Assembly (NCBI GenBank): GCA_032718565.1
Contig: JAVGVS010000162.1
Span: 1-64,000, forward strand
Direction of reading: 5' to 3'
From: Distichodus sexfasciatus
Taxonomy: Eukaryota > Chordata > Actinopteri > Characiformes > Distichodontidae
DNA: 64,000 nucleotides
Each line of letters starts with the position of its first letter. Positions within the stretch are counted from its first letter, which is position 1. Position numbers and translations under genes: made by a program. Positions 42,371 to 52,593 of the stretch are shown here, piece after piece. A model generated the notes under the pieces. The model was not told the origin of the DNA. It made no database searches and saw only the letters and a list, made by a program, of their open reading frames with translations.

Positions 42371-43167
42371 TGATAACAAAAGTAATAATTGCAGTTTGTA
42401 AATACATCATTTTTGAAGTGGATCATTTTTAAAGCAGCACCACGTTTCTCAGGAAAACATGACACCTTACCAGACTGAGTGAGGTCCTGCTCTGTGAGGC
42501 GTGAATGATGCTTACATCAGTATCCATCCTGCCAGCTCTAACTGTTAGGGCTGGGCATTTCGCCTGCGTAGTCAGGCAGGACTTGGGGCAGCAGAGCAGC
42601 ATTTCTCCTCAACCTAAACTCCCCTGTGTGAGCAGATTCTAGTGTGTAACGCGCACTCTGCGACGGCCGCTTTAATCCTGACATTGCTGTCTGATTAATA
42701 GGCCCAGGTTGGCTTGGTTTTAATTAAGCATTCGGAGTTGCAGTCGCTTGTCTTTCGGCCGCACAGCGGCCCGGCACACGCAGATGCTCGCAGGCACGTG
42801 TTGGCATCCTGGTGCTTTCACATGCATGTACTAAATGCATTCGCCTGGAGATAAGCATGTTACACACATGAAGTCAGGCGCATAAATGCACGCATATGTA
42901 ATGTTTGCAGGAGTCGTTCCCGTCTAGGGTGCGTTTGTTGCCGACATGCAACATCAATCTGCAACCCTTCTTGCATTATTTGACAAGTCAAAGGCTTGAA
43001 AGTTCAGAATGGCCGTGGTTTTATGAAGGTTTTGAAGTTTTTTGGTCTGCAGGGGTTTTTTTGATATTCAGCAATAAATATATCAATAAAAAAATGGAGC
43101 AATACGTATATGGCATAGCCCTTTTTATGGCTAGTCAGCTGAATACGTTTTGTTAGGCTTCTGGGTT
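42371..43167. other. Single-copy stretch, candidate conserved element
   Basis: 42660-42760 ('gacggccgctttaatcctga', 'attaataggcccaggttggc') has no repeat character and could be conserved non-coding sequence. Nothing coding recognised. Confidence 0.35.
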
Positions 43168-43175
43168 AATCCAAC

Positions 43176-43794
43176 TAAACATGGCACGATACCACTTTTT
43201 AATGTCCGATACAATACCGATATTGTAGATTTGTATATCTGCTGATACGATGCAAATCCGATACAGTCTTTTTAAAACAGAAAATAATGACTGAGATTAT
43301 TCTGTTATACTTAAGCAAATACTTGACTTAAATACTGGTTTCCTAACTAAAACAATGTAATAATTACACACCCATATGTATATGCTAAATTATTTATTAT
43401 TAAAATAACATCTCAAAAAATTATTCATTTAAACACAGTTCTGTCATTTTGTGACGGTCCCTAATCATGTGGAGCTAAAACCGCCAGGAACACGGAGATT
43501 GTGAGTGAGAGCTAGTGGTGTTTAAGGAAATTAACCAGTATAATTGTGTGATTTGCTTTTGGGGTCGTACTGTTTTGTAGTGTCACTGTCATATCAATAT
43601 GTATAAATTAGCGCAAATGTCGCACAATAACCAGCTTTACCCTAGCGCCACTTCCCACACATAACGAATTAAGCATACGCGCATTTTCAGATCGGCACCA
43701 TAGATCGGCCCAATGCCACAGATACCCAGCCCAGCTGTTTGAGTCGTTATTGGACCGATATCTGATCTACGTATCGGATCGGTGCCATCTTTTA
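43176..43794 (+). mobile_element. hAT-like MITE family A, complete copy
   Basis: Starts TAAACATGGCACGATACCAC and ends 'ggatcggtgccatctttta', inverted repeats with several changes. Flanking octamers AATCCAAC and ATACGAAC match at only 5 of 8, so the insertion is old. Full middle region present ('gacggtccctaatcatgtgg', 'cttttggggtcgtactgttt'), which makes it the reference for the copies at 11107, 20360, 31380 and 52161. Confidence 0.82.
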
Positions 43795-43941
43795 ATACGA
43801 ACCATTTAAAGAAAAGTCCATGTTGACTTTTTTTACACACACACAATGAATTACACAGACAAACACACTTCCATGCCTTACTATCTGTGTGAGGTGCTTC
43901 CAGTGACCCCTGTAATTCTGCAAATACCTAATAACCCACCC

Positions 43942-44245
43942 CACACACACACACACACACACACAGTCTATGTATTACTATCTTTGTGAGGTCCTTCCAT
44001 AGACTCCCATAATGACTAAAGTACAAAATTTTACACCTACACTTAATCCTAACCCTAACCTTAACCTCAGTAACCAAAAGCACATCTTTTACCTCTTTTA
44101 GTTTCTCAAATAAAACAAGCACAGTTTCTATAAAGTCATTTTTCCTCATGGGGACCTCTCAGATGTCCCCACAAAACCCAAAAAAACAGATAAAAGTGAT
44201 TTTAGGGGACAAAAGGTCCCCACAATGCGATAAACACATGGCCAC
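43942..44245. repeat. Dispersed GTCCCCAC repeat bounded by (AC)n, copy 1
   Basis: Begins in (AC)n (43942-43965), then 'ctatctttgtgaggtccttc', 'agactcccataatgactaaa', telomere-like 'aatcctaaccctaacc', 'ctcatggggacctctcagat', and ends 'aaggtccccacaatgcg' close to another AC-rich stretch. It is collinear with 55624-55945. No coding frame. It could be a short transposon with ends near GTCCCCAC, but termini and target duplication were not defined. Confidence 0.75.
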
Positions 44246-44964
44246 ACACACACAAACGAACACACACACAAACACACACACAGAGTCTGTCTATATCAGC
44301 TCCCTCTCCACCTTCTGATTGCTTCCCGTGATGAGGTAGCAGGCAAGTGCAAAATTCTCCCAACATGTTAACGGTGAACCTTCAAAGAGGAGCTGTGGCA
44401 TTTCAATTTAGAGGGTTCACACTTGAAAGTGAGAGGTCTCGTACTCCAGCGGTTCACATTTTCTAGCAGGGGTGATGGGGGGAGAGAGGCAACAAGCAAC
44501 TCTACGTTGGCAAGTTCAGCTCCAACAGCGAACAGCCGAATGGGGATTGGGACTGGAGTAGGGACTGAAAAACCAGAACTTTTTTTCCACTGTTTTCCTC
44601 AACGCTACATGCCTAAGCATGTCCACGTTATTTTAGTGTGATGCCGTTTCCCTGTGTACTCTGTGGTTTTCGTTTCTCATAGATCCCCAGCTGGTGAGAA
44701 CAACACTCCCTCTTATATTTATCCATATTCCAGAACCCTGAAAATACCAGTCCTGGTTTCTTTGCAATAGACTTGTCCTTCATGATGGATCATTCTTGCT
44801 GGAACACGTCAGAACTCAGAGCTTCACAAATATATGGGACTGCAACACTTCCTGGACATTTATAGCAGTGCAGTACATCTGTAGTACCAGTTTGCTCAGA
44901 AATTATCAGGGTTGGCATCAGCGTCCATTTAAAAAAACATCTGTCCTGTTATCTCCTGCCCTCC
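44246..44964. other. Non-coding stretch starting in AC-rich DNA
   Basis: 44246-44285 is AC-rich. The remainder appears single copy; no exon recognised. Confidence 0.45.
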
Positions 44965-45202
44965 TGAGTGAGTGATTATTTGTCATTGTGAACACACCAC
45001 AGCACCACACACCAAAATGTGACCTCTGCATTTAACCCAACCGTGAAGATGCAGTGGGCAGCTAACAAACGCCCGGGGAGCAGTGCTTGGGGGCGGTATC
45101 TTGCTCATGAGTACCTCAGTGGTAACTTTACCGGCCCTGGATTCGAACCTGCGACCTTCTGATCATGGGGCAAACACCCTACCGTTACGTCACCATCTGC
45201 CC
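44965..45202 (-). mobile_element. SINE-1, near full length, minus orientation
   Basis: Complete order from tail ('gagtgagtgattatttgtca') to head ('ttacgtcaccatctgccc'), with an intact B box 'ggattcgaacctgcgacctt'. A small deletion lies in the 'cagcacacagtgcaccacaa' region. Confidence 0.9.
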
Positions 45203-45241
45203 TGTGTGCTGTAACAGCAAAACCAATGTGCAATTATTGTA

Positions 45242-45819
45242 GTGCGTTCCATTTGACGTTGGTGCTCAGTTTCCGAGTCGTTTTCCGAGAGCAGAGACCA
45301 GAAGTGACGATATGTGCCCCTCCCCAGTTTCTCGAACACCTGACCAAATATCTCGGAGCAGCACAGAGGAACTTGAGTTGAGAATCCAAACTATCTGCTA
45401 AGTGCAAATGCTGCATTTTTAAAAACATTTTTAGCACTTTTTGGGTCGTTTGTGTCTGCTGCGTACATAATACCGTGTTGTAGTCGATAGACGTGTTGCT
45501 ACAGTCATGTCATACGTGAAATACCGTGTTATGTGTCGTTTATCAAGTGGCGATGCTAAATTGGCCGGTGGATGTTGCTAAAAACAAATGACTAGCCTAG
45601 TTCACCGAACGGAAAGGTGACTCCAGACTCCAGATGGAAAATTCCGATAAAAACACGTAGATGTGTTAGCATTAACAAAGCCTAGCCTCTTCTATCCGAG
45701 TTCAACTCTCCTGTGGCAAATGGAACGCATCCAACTCGTTTTTGTTCTCAGCGTTTTTTTAGCGGATGTGGCATAATCTCGTCAACCGAATCTCGGCTCC
45801 GAAGGCAAATGGAACGCAC
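45242..45819. mobile_element. Inverted-terminal-repeat element with GTGCGTTCCATTTG ends
   Basis: Left end GTGCGTTCCATTTGACGTTG and right end, in reverse complement, GTGCGTTCCATTTGCCTTCG match over the first 14 bases. The same word recurs internally at about 45714-45730 ('tggcaaatggaacgcatcc'). 578 bp with no coding frame. Target duplication is not clear, so the superfamily is left open. Related termini are known from several fish MITE families. Confidence 0.75.
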
Positions 45820-46766
45820 CATAGATCTTGATGTAATTAAGCTTGAATGGGGTTCCCGCTGGAAAAAAACTCGATTTTTTTAAAGTCGCTTTTTCCTACA
45901 CCACCATCGCGATCTCGGGTCTCAGGTGCTGTGTGTAAAACACGTGGAGAGCAAGAGCAATGTAGGTGACGTGGTGAGCTGCCTTCCACATGGCTGCACA
46001 AACCCTGGTCATTTCTCACGTGGTTTTCCGTAGGATTCAAATTGTCAGGCTGAGGCTCGGCTCGCTGCTTTTCATTTGTTTATGCTCTCCATCTGTACCA
46101 CCTACTTCCACGCAGCTTTCTTTTCCAACAGGAATAATTAGCCATTTATGAAAACAAACACAACGCTTAAAAATAGCTATAGATGAATCTGACCGAATTC
46201 TAACTTTATTTAATATGAAATTGGACAATGCTTCGGGCAGTTTGATCATTCGGTGCTATGGCAGATGTGTCAAAAGACAAAGTCAGTTGGACATTTAAAT
46301 TTGAATCTTTCTGAAGTGAACCAGTTTTTTTGGGTTTTTTTGTGTTGTTTTACCTCGGCAGCTCTTTAGACTTCACTTAGAATTTCTCTGTAAAATATCC
46401 CGAGAGTTTAATGCGTCACTTAAGAGTTCCCACTGGAGTTCTTCGTTGAATATGTATGGCTCTCTCATACCCTTTGAAAAATTAACAGCACTAAATATTG
46501 CATACAATGCAAAATATGCTCTGTTTTTCACAGTCTAAATGTGCTACTATATTCACCATAAACTCTCAGTGCCCCCTATAAACAGTCGCATCCTAAATGT
46601 GCTAACTGAGCAGACTTCGGAGTGCCAGAGTGGACCTGGCAGGCAATATAGAATGTTCCTTTTCTTCTTTGACCTTTTCACCCTTCTCCAGTGTTGCAAA
46701 TTATGTCTGTTAAATGGCAAAATATGCATATGAATCGCTTGTATATGTTCCCTTCTAAAAGAGTTT
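45820..46766. other. Single-copy non-coding sequence
   Basis: No repeats recognised; short frames lack resemblance to known proteins. Confidence 0.45.
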
Positions 46767-47842
46767 GGGGCAGTTGATAGCGTAACGGTTAGCGCATTCG
46801 CCCTGCGGTCTGGACGGTAGCGCTGGGCGATATGGACCAAAAATCATATCTCGATATTTTTTGGTAAATGGCGATATACGATATATATCTCGATATTATT
46901 TTCGGTGAAGTAATAACAAAAAACAATTCTGGGTCAAAGCCACATGTACCAACTGTCACAGGGGCACTTTTATTAAAAACAAACTAAAAAAAAAAAAAAG
47001 TCGCGGGCGTAAATTTCAAAGGCGCGAGCGCAAATGTGAAACTCGAGAGCACAAAATTAAGAATCGAGTGTTCGGTTGTGATAATATTGCACGCAAGCTG
47101 TATTTTTCCTCTCGCGAATGACTTTTTTTTATCTCTCCATGTGTTAAATGGCCTCGCGCGCAAAGTAGATTACCAACGAGTGAGATTTTTGAAAGGGGCG
47201 GGTTTTGGCAGTTTGGGGACAGACAAGTGGGCAAGGGGAGCCATTGACTGCGTGCTTATTAAACGTGTAAGACCTAACTATTAAATTATTATTATTATAA
47301 GCTCGATAAACTATAACTTGCGTTTAACCTACCTGTCGCTGTTCCTCCGTCATCTTCGGTAATCTACTTTGCGCGCAAGGCCATTTAACACATCGAGGAA
47401 AAAAGACTTTCGGGGGAGGAAAAATATAGTTTGCACCCAATATTATCACAACCACGCACTCGACTCTTAATTTTGTGCTCTCGAGTTTCACATTTGCGCT
47501 TGCGACTTAGTATAATTTTACCGCAAAATAAACTATATCGATATAAACGATATTGTGTAATCCTATATCTCGTATGAAAATATATCGATATATTTTAAAA
47601 ACTCGATATATCGCCCAGCCCTACTGGACGGTCACCGGTTCGAATCCAAGGACCAGTGAAAGGTATCACTGAGGAACTCGTGAGCAAGGTACCATCCCCA
47701 AGCACTGCCTCCCGGGCGCTGCCCTTTGTCAGCTGAACACTGCTCCTTCACAGATGGGTCAAATGCAGAGGTCACATTTTGTTGCGTCGCACAATGTGCT
47801 GTGCTGTGGTGTATTCACAACGACAAATAATCCCGCACGTTC
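46767..47842 (+). mobile_element. SINE-1 split by a hAT MITE insertion
   Basis: 46767-46817 is the SINE-1 head ('ggggcagttgatagcgtaac', 'gcgcattcgccctgcggtc'). 47632-47842 continues without loss ('tcaccggttcgaatccaagg', 'ctcgtgagcaaggtaccat', 'gtcaaatgcagaggtcacat'). The break falls in the tRNA-like anticodon region between the A and B boxes and is filled by the MITE at 46818-47623. Confidence 0.92.
46818..47623. mobile_element. hAT MITE with internal foldback, perfect 8-bp TSD, inside a SINE
   Basis: Left end TAGCGCTGGGCGATATGG; right end in reverse complement TAGGGCTGGGCGATATAT. CTGGACGG is duplicated exactly at 46810-46817 and 47624-47631. Sub-terminal zones are full of 'cgatat' words. 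Inside lie two long inverted arms, about 47023-47174 and 47358-47506. For example, 47139-47174 pairs with 47358-47393 with a single mismatch, and 'actcgagagcacaaaatta' has its complement at 47467-47485. 806 bp, no transposase. The exact target duplication suggests a fairly recent insertion. Confidence 0.93.
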
Positions 47843-47939
47843 AGTAAGGGGCCCTTCCAATCCTTTTGTGATCTATGCTTCCTAGAACATGTACAAAACT
47901 GATCTCTACATCTAACCCAAATACAGTAAAAACAAATAG

Positions 47940-48090
47940 GTACCACTGAGGTACTCATGAGCAAGGTATCATCCCCAAGCACTGCTCCCCCGGCGCTGTC
48001 CGTCAGCTGCCCACTGTTCCTTTAACTGTACAGAGGTCACATTTCTTTGTGGTGCACTGTGGGCTGTGCTGTGGTAACAATCACTCATTT
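47940..48090 (+). mobile_element. SINE-1, 5'-truncated
   Basis: Begins at 'taccactgaggtactcatga' and runs through 'ccccaagcactgctccccc' to 'gtgctgtggtaacaatcactc'. A deletion removes 'cagatgggtcaaatg'. Confidence 0.8.
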
Positions 48091-48261
48091 TTGGTAAGGT
48101 CAGTCATTTATTGACTTAATTTACTGGACCTTTTGCTCTAACACTACAATTATCAGTTTATACCAGTGACAACATGCTGCCAGACGTGTGTAAGCTTTAC
48201 AGAGGCACATGCTCCTGTCCACTCTCTTTTTCTCCTTTTAGCTCACCCCATCTTTTATACT

Positions 48262-48431
48262 GTGAACCCATCCATGAAGGCGCAGTGGGCAGCTAACAAG
48301 CGCCGGGGAGCAGTGCTTGGGGACGGTACCTTGCTCATGAGTACCTCAGTGGTAACTTTACCGGCCCTGGATTCGAACCTGCGACCTTCCATTCACGGGG
48401 CGAACGCACTACCGTTACGCCACCAACTGCC
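48262..48431 (-). mobile_element. SINE-1, tail-truncated, minus orientation
   Basis: From 'gaacccatccatgaaggcgc' to the head 'ttacgccaccaactgcc', with intact B box 'ggattcgaacctgcgacctt'. The 3' tail half is missing. Confidence 0.87.
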
Positions 48432-48449
48432 AATACACCCCTGTGATCA

Positions 48450-48629
48450 AAAAGGTCGACCGGTTCGAATCCCGGTTAGGTTAGTGTGCTCATGAGCAAG
48501 GTAATGTCCATAAACTCTGCCCACTGCTACTACATGGATGGCTCCAATGCAGAGGTCTCATTTCTTTGTGAACGACTGTGTGCCAGTGCTGTGGTGTGTT
48601 CACAATGACAAACAATCGCCCACTCACTG
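48450..48629 (+). mobile_element. SINE-1, head-truncated and degraded
   Basis: 'aaaggtcgaccggttcgaat', 'gctcatgagcaaggtaatg', 'aatgcagaggtctcatttct' and 'gtgttcacaatgacaaacaa' match SINE-1. It lies 18 bp from the oppositely oriented copy at 48262, so the two are head to head. Confidence 0.82.
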
Positions 48630-49629
48630 CATAGCAAGAAATCATTCAGACTCTAGGGACTGTTCTCATGTGACAGATTTAGAGATAGATCGGGGGCGAT
48701 AAACAAAACCAATGTCTTACAACAATCAGGATCCTCCAACAAAGCTCAACTGTAGCTTGTAGTATCTTGTTCCCTTCGTTCTCACTCTGCGTTTATCTAG
48801 CGTGAAACTCTTTTCGTTTATCTGCAAACTGCGAGAGGAGACAGCGGAGGACTCGCTTTATGATTGAAGCCCTCCATAACAGAGAGAAAAGATAACAGCA
48901 GGAAACCACATATGAGCCTTGGACCCCAAGCAAATGAACTGATCCAGAAGTCCAACAGAGAAGAAAAAGGGATGTGGGATTTTCGTCATCTTAATGTCTC
49001 CAGATACGCATCAGATATCGATCCACGATCACTACCTTTGGAACAAATGAATATTTCTAAACGATAGGGAACGGAATAGAGATGCTTTAGATGTGAGTTG
49101 TTTCCTCAATCTTTGTCTGATTCCTCTTCTCGTTAACACATGAAAATGGTGCAGTTGTTCAGTTTGAGGAAACACGCCATTCTGGAGAGCGCATAGCCAT
49201 CAGCGCAACTCTGCGGTATGCAAACATAAGCTTATCTAACTTCTTTACGTTGTCTTAATTTAATCAAACCATTCTGCAGGCTGTAATCTCGTTATCTGAG
49301 GCTGCGGCCCAGGGCCGAGAGCGATGAGGATGTGAGCTTCTAGGATTAGCTTGAAATGATCCATTGAATTGGACGTGAATCGCCAGCGCAGGTGTCGGAT
49401 CAATTGCTCCAGTGGAACATATTCAACACTCTCCGGATTCCTGCCGGACACTGGAAGAAAGATAACTGCCAGACTGAGTTAGTTTTGCCTTTAGACCCAA
49501 TTCATGTACAGGAATGAGTCTTTTGCCCGAGTTGACTGTGAATGTTGTATTGGGGCTTATTGAGGATCCGCCAATGGCCAACCGTTGGAGAGCAGTGACA
49601 TTCAAGGATGTCGGGACTAATATGCTGCG
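48630..49629. other. About 1 kb of single-copy non-coding sequence
   Basis: No repeat family of the window and no supportable exon. Confidence 0.45.
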
Positions 49630-49864
49630 GTGAAAGTGAGTGATTATTTGTCATTGTGAACACACCACAGCACAGCGCACAGTTCACCAGAATGAAATGT
49701 GACCTCTGCATTTAATCCATCCGTGAAGGAGCAGTGGGCAGCTAACAAGGGCAGCCTCCGGGGAGCAGTGCTTGGGGACGGTACCTTGCTCATGAGTACC
49801 TCATGAGTAACCTACGACCTGCTGATCACGGGGCGAAGACCCTACTGTTACGCCACCAACTGCC
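49630..49864 (-). mobile_element. SINE-1, near full length, minus orientation
   Basis: Tail 'gtgaaagtgagtgattattt', body 'atccgtgaaggagcagtggg', head 'ttacgccaccaactgcc'. About 20 bp that include the B box are deleted ('gagtaacctacgacctgctg'). Confidence 0.88.
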
Positions 49865-50233
49865 ACTCTGTTTTGGATTACTGTGGTAGTGGAGATGTTT
49901 CTGTTCTTATCTTCTGGTGCTAACTTGTCTTTCCAGGCTCATGCTGAGAGACCAGCTGGATATTTTTTTTGTTCTCAATTGATCGACTTGGGGAAATCTT
50001 TTAAACAAAACCAAATTAAGTGGCGCCCGACGTCACTGGAGCATCGCTAACTAGATTTCATCAGAAAGGTCGGAACAACAGGTTAGGAAAAACACAATTT
50101 GAATTTTAGTTACCAGAATTTTAAACGTGACATTTTGACAAAGTCCCTACATTTTCGTCTTTTTCTCTCTCCTCTCCTCTTTCCCCCTCACCCTTATACT
50201 CCCTCTAGGATTTAGTGTCGGGAAGCTTGTGTT

Positions 50234-50486
50234 GGGGCAGTTGGTGGCATAACGGTAGGTTGTTCGCCCCATGATCAGCAGGTCGCAGGTTCGAATCCAG
50301 GACCGGTAAAGTTACCACTGAGGTACTCATGAGCAAGGTACCGTCCACAAGCACTGCTCCCCGGGTGCTTGTTCGCTGCCCACTGCTCCTTCACGGCTGG
50401 GTTAAATGCAGAGGTCACATTTTGTTGTGGTGCACTGTGTGCTGTGCTGTGGTGTGTTCACAATGACAAATAATCACCCACTAACT
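50234..50486 (+). mobile_element. SINE-1, full length, well preserved
   Basis: Head 'ggggcagttggtggcataac', B box GGTTCGAATCC exact, body 'ctcatgagcaaggtaccgt', 'ttaaatgcagaggtcacatt', tail 'aatcacccactaactta'. One of the best plus-strand references for this family. Confidence 0.92.
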
Positions 50487-52086
50487 TAAACCTCGCTCAC
50501 TTGTGTTATCAGCCTCCGAGATGCAGACCGGCTAATGAGAGCAGAAATGCTCGTTTTAGCCCAAACTGTTTTGTGTCCCCCTTCTTCTCTCTCTCTCTCT
50601 CGTCCCAAAATCTCAGAGCTGATTAAGCACCAGGAGTCTTTGCCCATAGCACATCCTTGCACGTCCTTGTCTCCCATCTCATTCGGAGCCCCCCCACCCT
50701 CCTCCATTCCCTTTAAATGCGTTTCCGGACTTGCAACTCTTCCTTTATTCCGTGCACACGGACGAAGTGCCCTATGTGACCTGTTTGCGTAAATGTTTCT
50801 GCGCCTGCGGGGAACAGGAGACCAGTAGGGGAAATTAGCATTGTCTCTGAAGCCTTGTTTTGTCCTCCTCTCTCCATCCGTTTGCTAAACAAGCCTTTTT
50901 GGAGTGAGGCAGTTGTCTGGTTTAGTTGGTTGTGTTTCTGGGGCTATAACAATGCCAATTCTGCAAGACCTCATTGAGTTTGTTGGCAGTACATACTGTA
51001 AATGTCTATTGTTGGGCTTAGAGTGGTAATGTCCCTTCTTTGCTGAGCCACGGGAGAAGTAGTGCATGTAACAGCGAATGAGAAAAGGTCACTGCCTAAA
51101 ACAAATGTCATTTACAGGGCTAACGATCATACATGTGCATGCACAAGCACTTATGCAACCACAGATGCAGCTGAGATTATTACGGTGGGTGCGTTCAAGT
51201 TGCAATAAATATATCATGCGGCATGAAAACTGTGTGAAATGTAGTTCGAGTTGCTCTGCTTAACTCTCCCACACTCTTCCAGCTTTTACATGCAATGAAC
51301 GCACTGAAAACCGAGGTCGCAGCAGCGAGTAACGCCATGTCCGACTCCGTGGCAACCCGAACCATCTCGGCTCAAGCCTCATCTTAATGAGCTGCCTGCT
51401 GCGCTACCGAGCAGCGGAAAGGGAAGATGACGGCTTGTGACTTACTTAGTCTCCGTCTTAGTCACCCTTTTGCTTCGGATTCGAACGATTTGCTGCGGCG
51501 CTCGAAACAGCTGCTGGCGTCTTGCGCGAACGAATTAGCCAGAAGGGTTCGTTTTCGTCACGCTTGAACACTTGATGCCAGCCAAAATGTTCCCTTCATT
51601 TGGCTCCCTGCTCCACGTAATTGCAGCCCACGCTCCTCTGATGTAGACAATCATTTATTTCATGCCATTTCCAATGTGGGCCCCGAAAGGTTACAGGAAA
51701 GGCCCGAGCTAAATGTATTTCGAAAAAACGATTGCCTTTCACCTCCCGCTCTTGCGTAATGCTGCATAACTAGGCCTGTAAGCCAACCGTGCATGCCCCA
51801 TATACTCGCACACCTGCACCGTGGGCCGTTGATATTTGCCCCTGTTTTGCAGCACCCAGGGGGAAGCTTCCCACAATGCCTGGTTCCATGCCAAATACAG
51901 GCGGTTTACAAACTGCTGATGCTAATGTATCTTAATGCACTCAGAGTTCGGGGCAACTTGGCTGAAAGCTCTACGAAGACATTGGTCGTGAGTTAGGAAA
52001 AACGTGTCTCGACAAATAGAGAGTGAAAATGTAGTGCAGTGCGAGCGCTAAGGAGAAACAGATTGGGGGGAAAAGTGGTTTCTGCT
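50487..52086. other. 1.6 kb single-copy stretch, candidate conserved elements
   Basis: A short CT run lies at about 50585-50600. 51280-51730 is repeat-free, CpG-containing and balanced in composition ('acgaattagccagaagggtt', 'gtagacaatcatttatttca'), the best candidate here for conserved non-coding DNA, though unproven. No exon recognised. Confidence 0.35.
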
Positions 52087-52119
52087 TGTGTGTGTTTGTG
52101 TGTGTGTGTGTGTGTGTGT
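52087..52119. repeat. (GT)n microsatellite
   Basis: About sixteen GT units with one TTT interruption. Confidence 0.93.
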
Positions 52120-52160
52120 TGTCATGTGACATAATTAATAAATGCTCAGAGGTAAATGTT

Positions 52161-52593
52161 TAGAGATGGCACCGATAATGCTTCAGATAGCTGAATCGGG
52201 TATCGGTGGTGCCGGGCCAATCTGTAAATACATGCGCGCTCAATTCATTCTGCGATGGGAAGTGTTACTGCGGTAAAGCCAGTTTACTGTTCGACACTCG
52301 CGCTAATTCCTACATCTTGATATGACAATGAGCAGAACAAGCAACGCAACACACTACAACCCCAAAAGCAGATCACATGATTATACTGGTTAATTTCCTC
52401 AGCCCTCGCTCGCAATCTCCGTGTTCCTGATGGTTTTAGCGCCGCAGGATTAGGGACCGTCACTAAATTACAGAACTGTGTTTTAACTGTGTTTTTTTGA
52501 CACTCAGACACTGTATTGGATTTGTATCGTATTGGCAGATGTTCAGATTTATAATTTTGGTTTCGGACATTAAAGAAAAATCACATCATGTTT
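52161..52593 (-). mobile_element. hAT-like MITE family A, minus orientation, internally deleted
   Basis: Starts TAGAGATGGCACCGATAATG, then 'gaatcgggtatcggtggtgc', 'ccccaaaagcagatcacatg', 'gggaccgtcactaaattaca', 'tgtattggatttgtatcgta'. The right end ('tttcggacattaaagaaaaa') is decayed, and about 170 bp of the AT-rich part near it are missing compared with 43176. Confidence 0.83.

Noticed and set aside
50234..50300. tRNA-like sequences with A and B boxes (also at 629, 36070, 40300, 63796)
   Set aside because: They are SINE heads: no cloverleaf with paired acceptor stem is complete, and all continue into SINE bodies.
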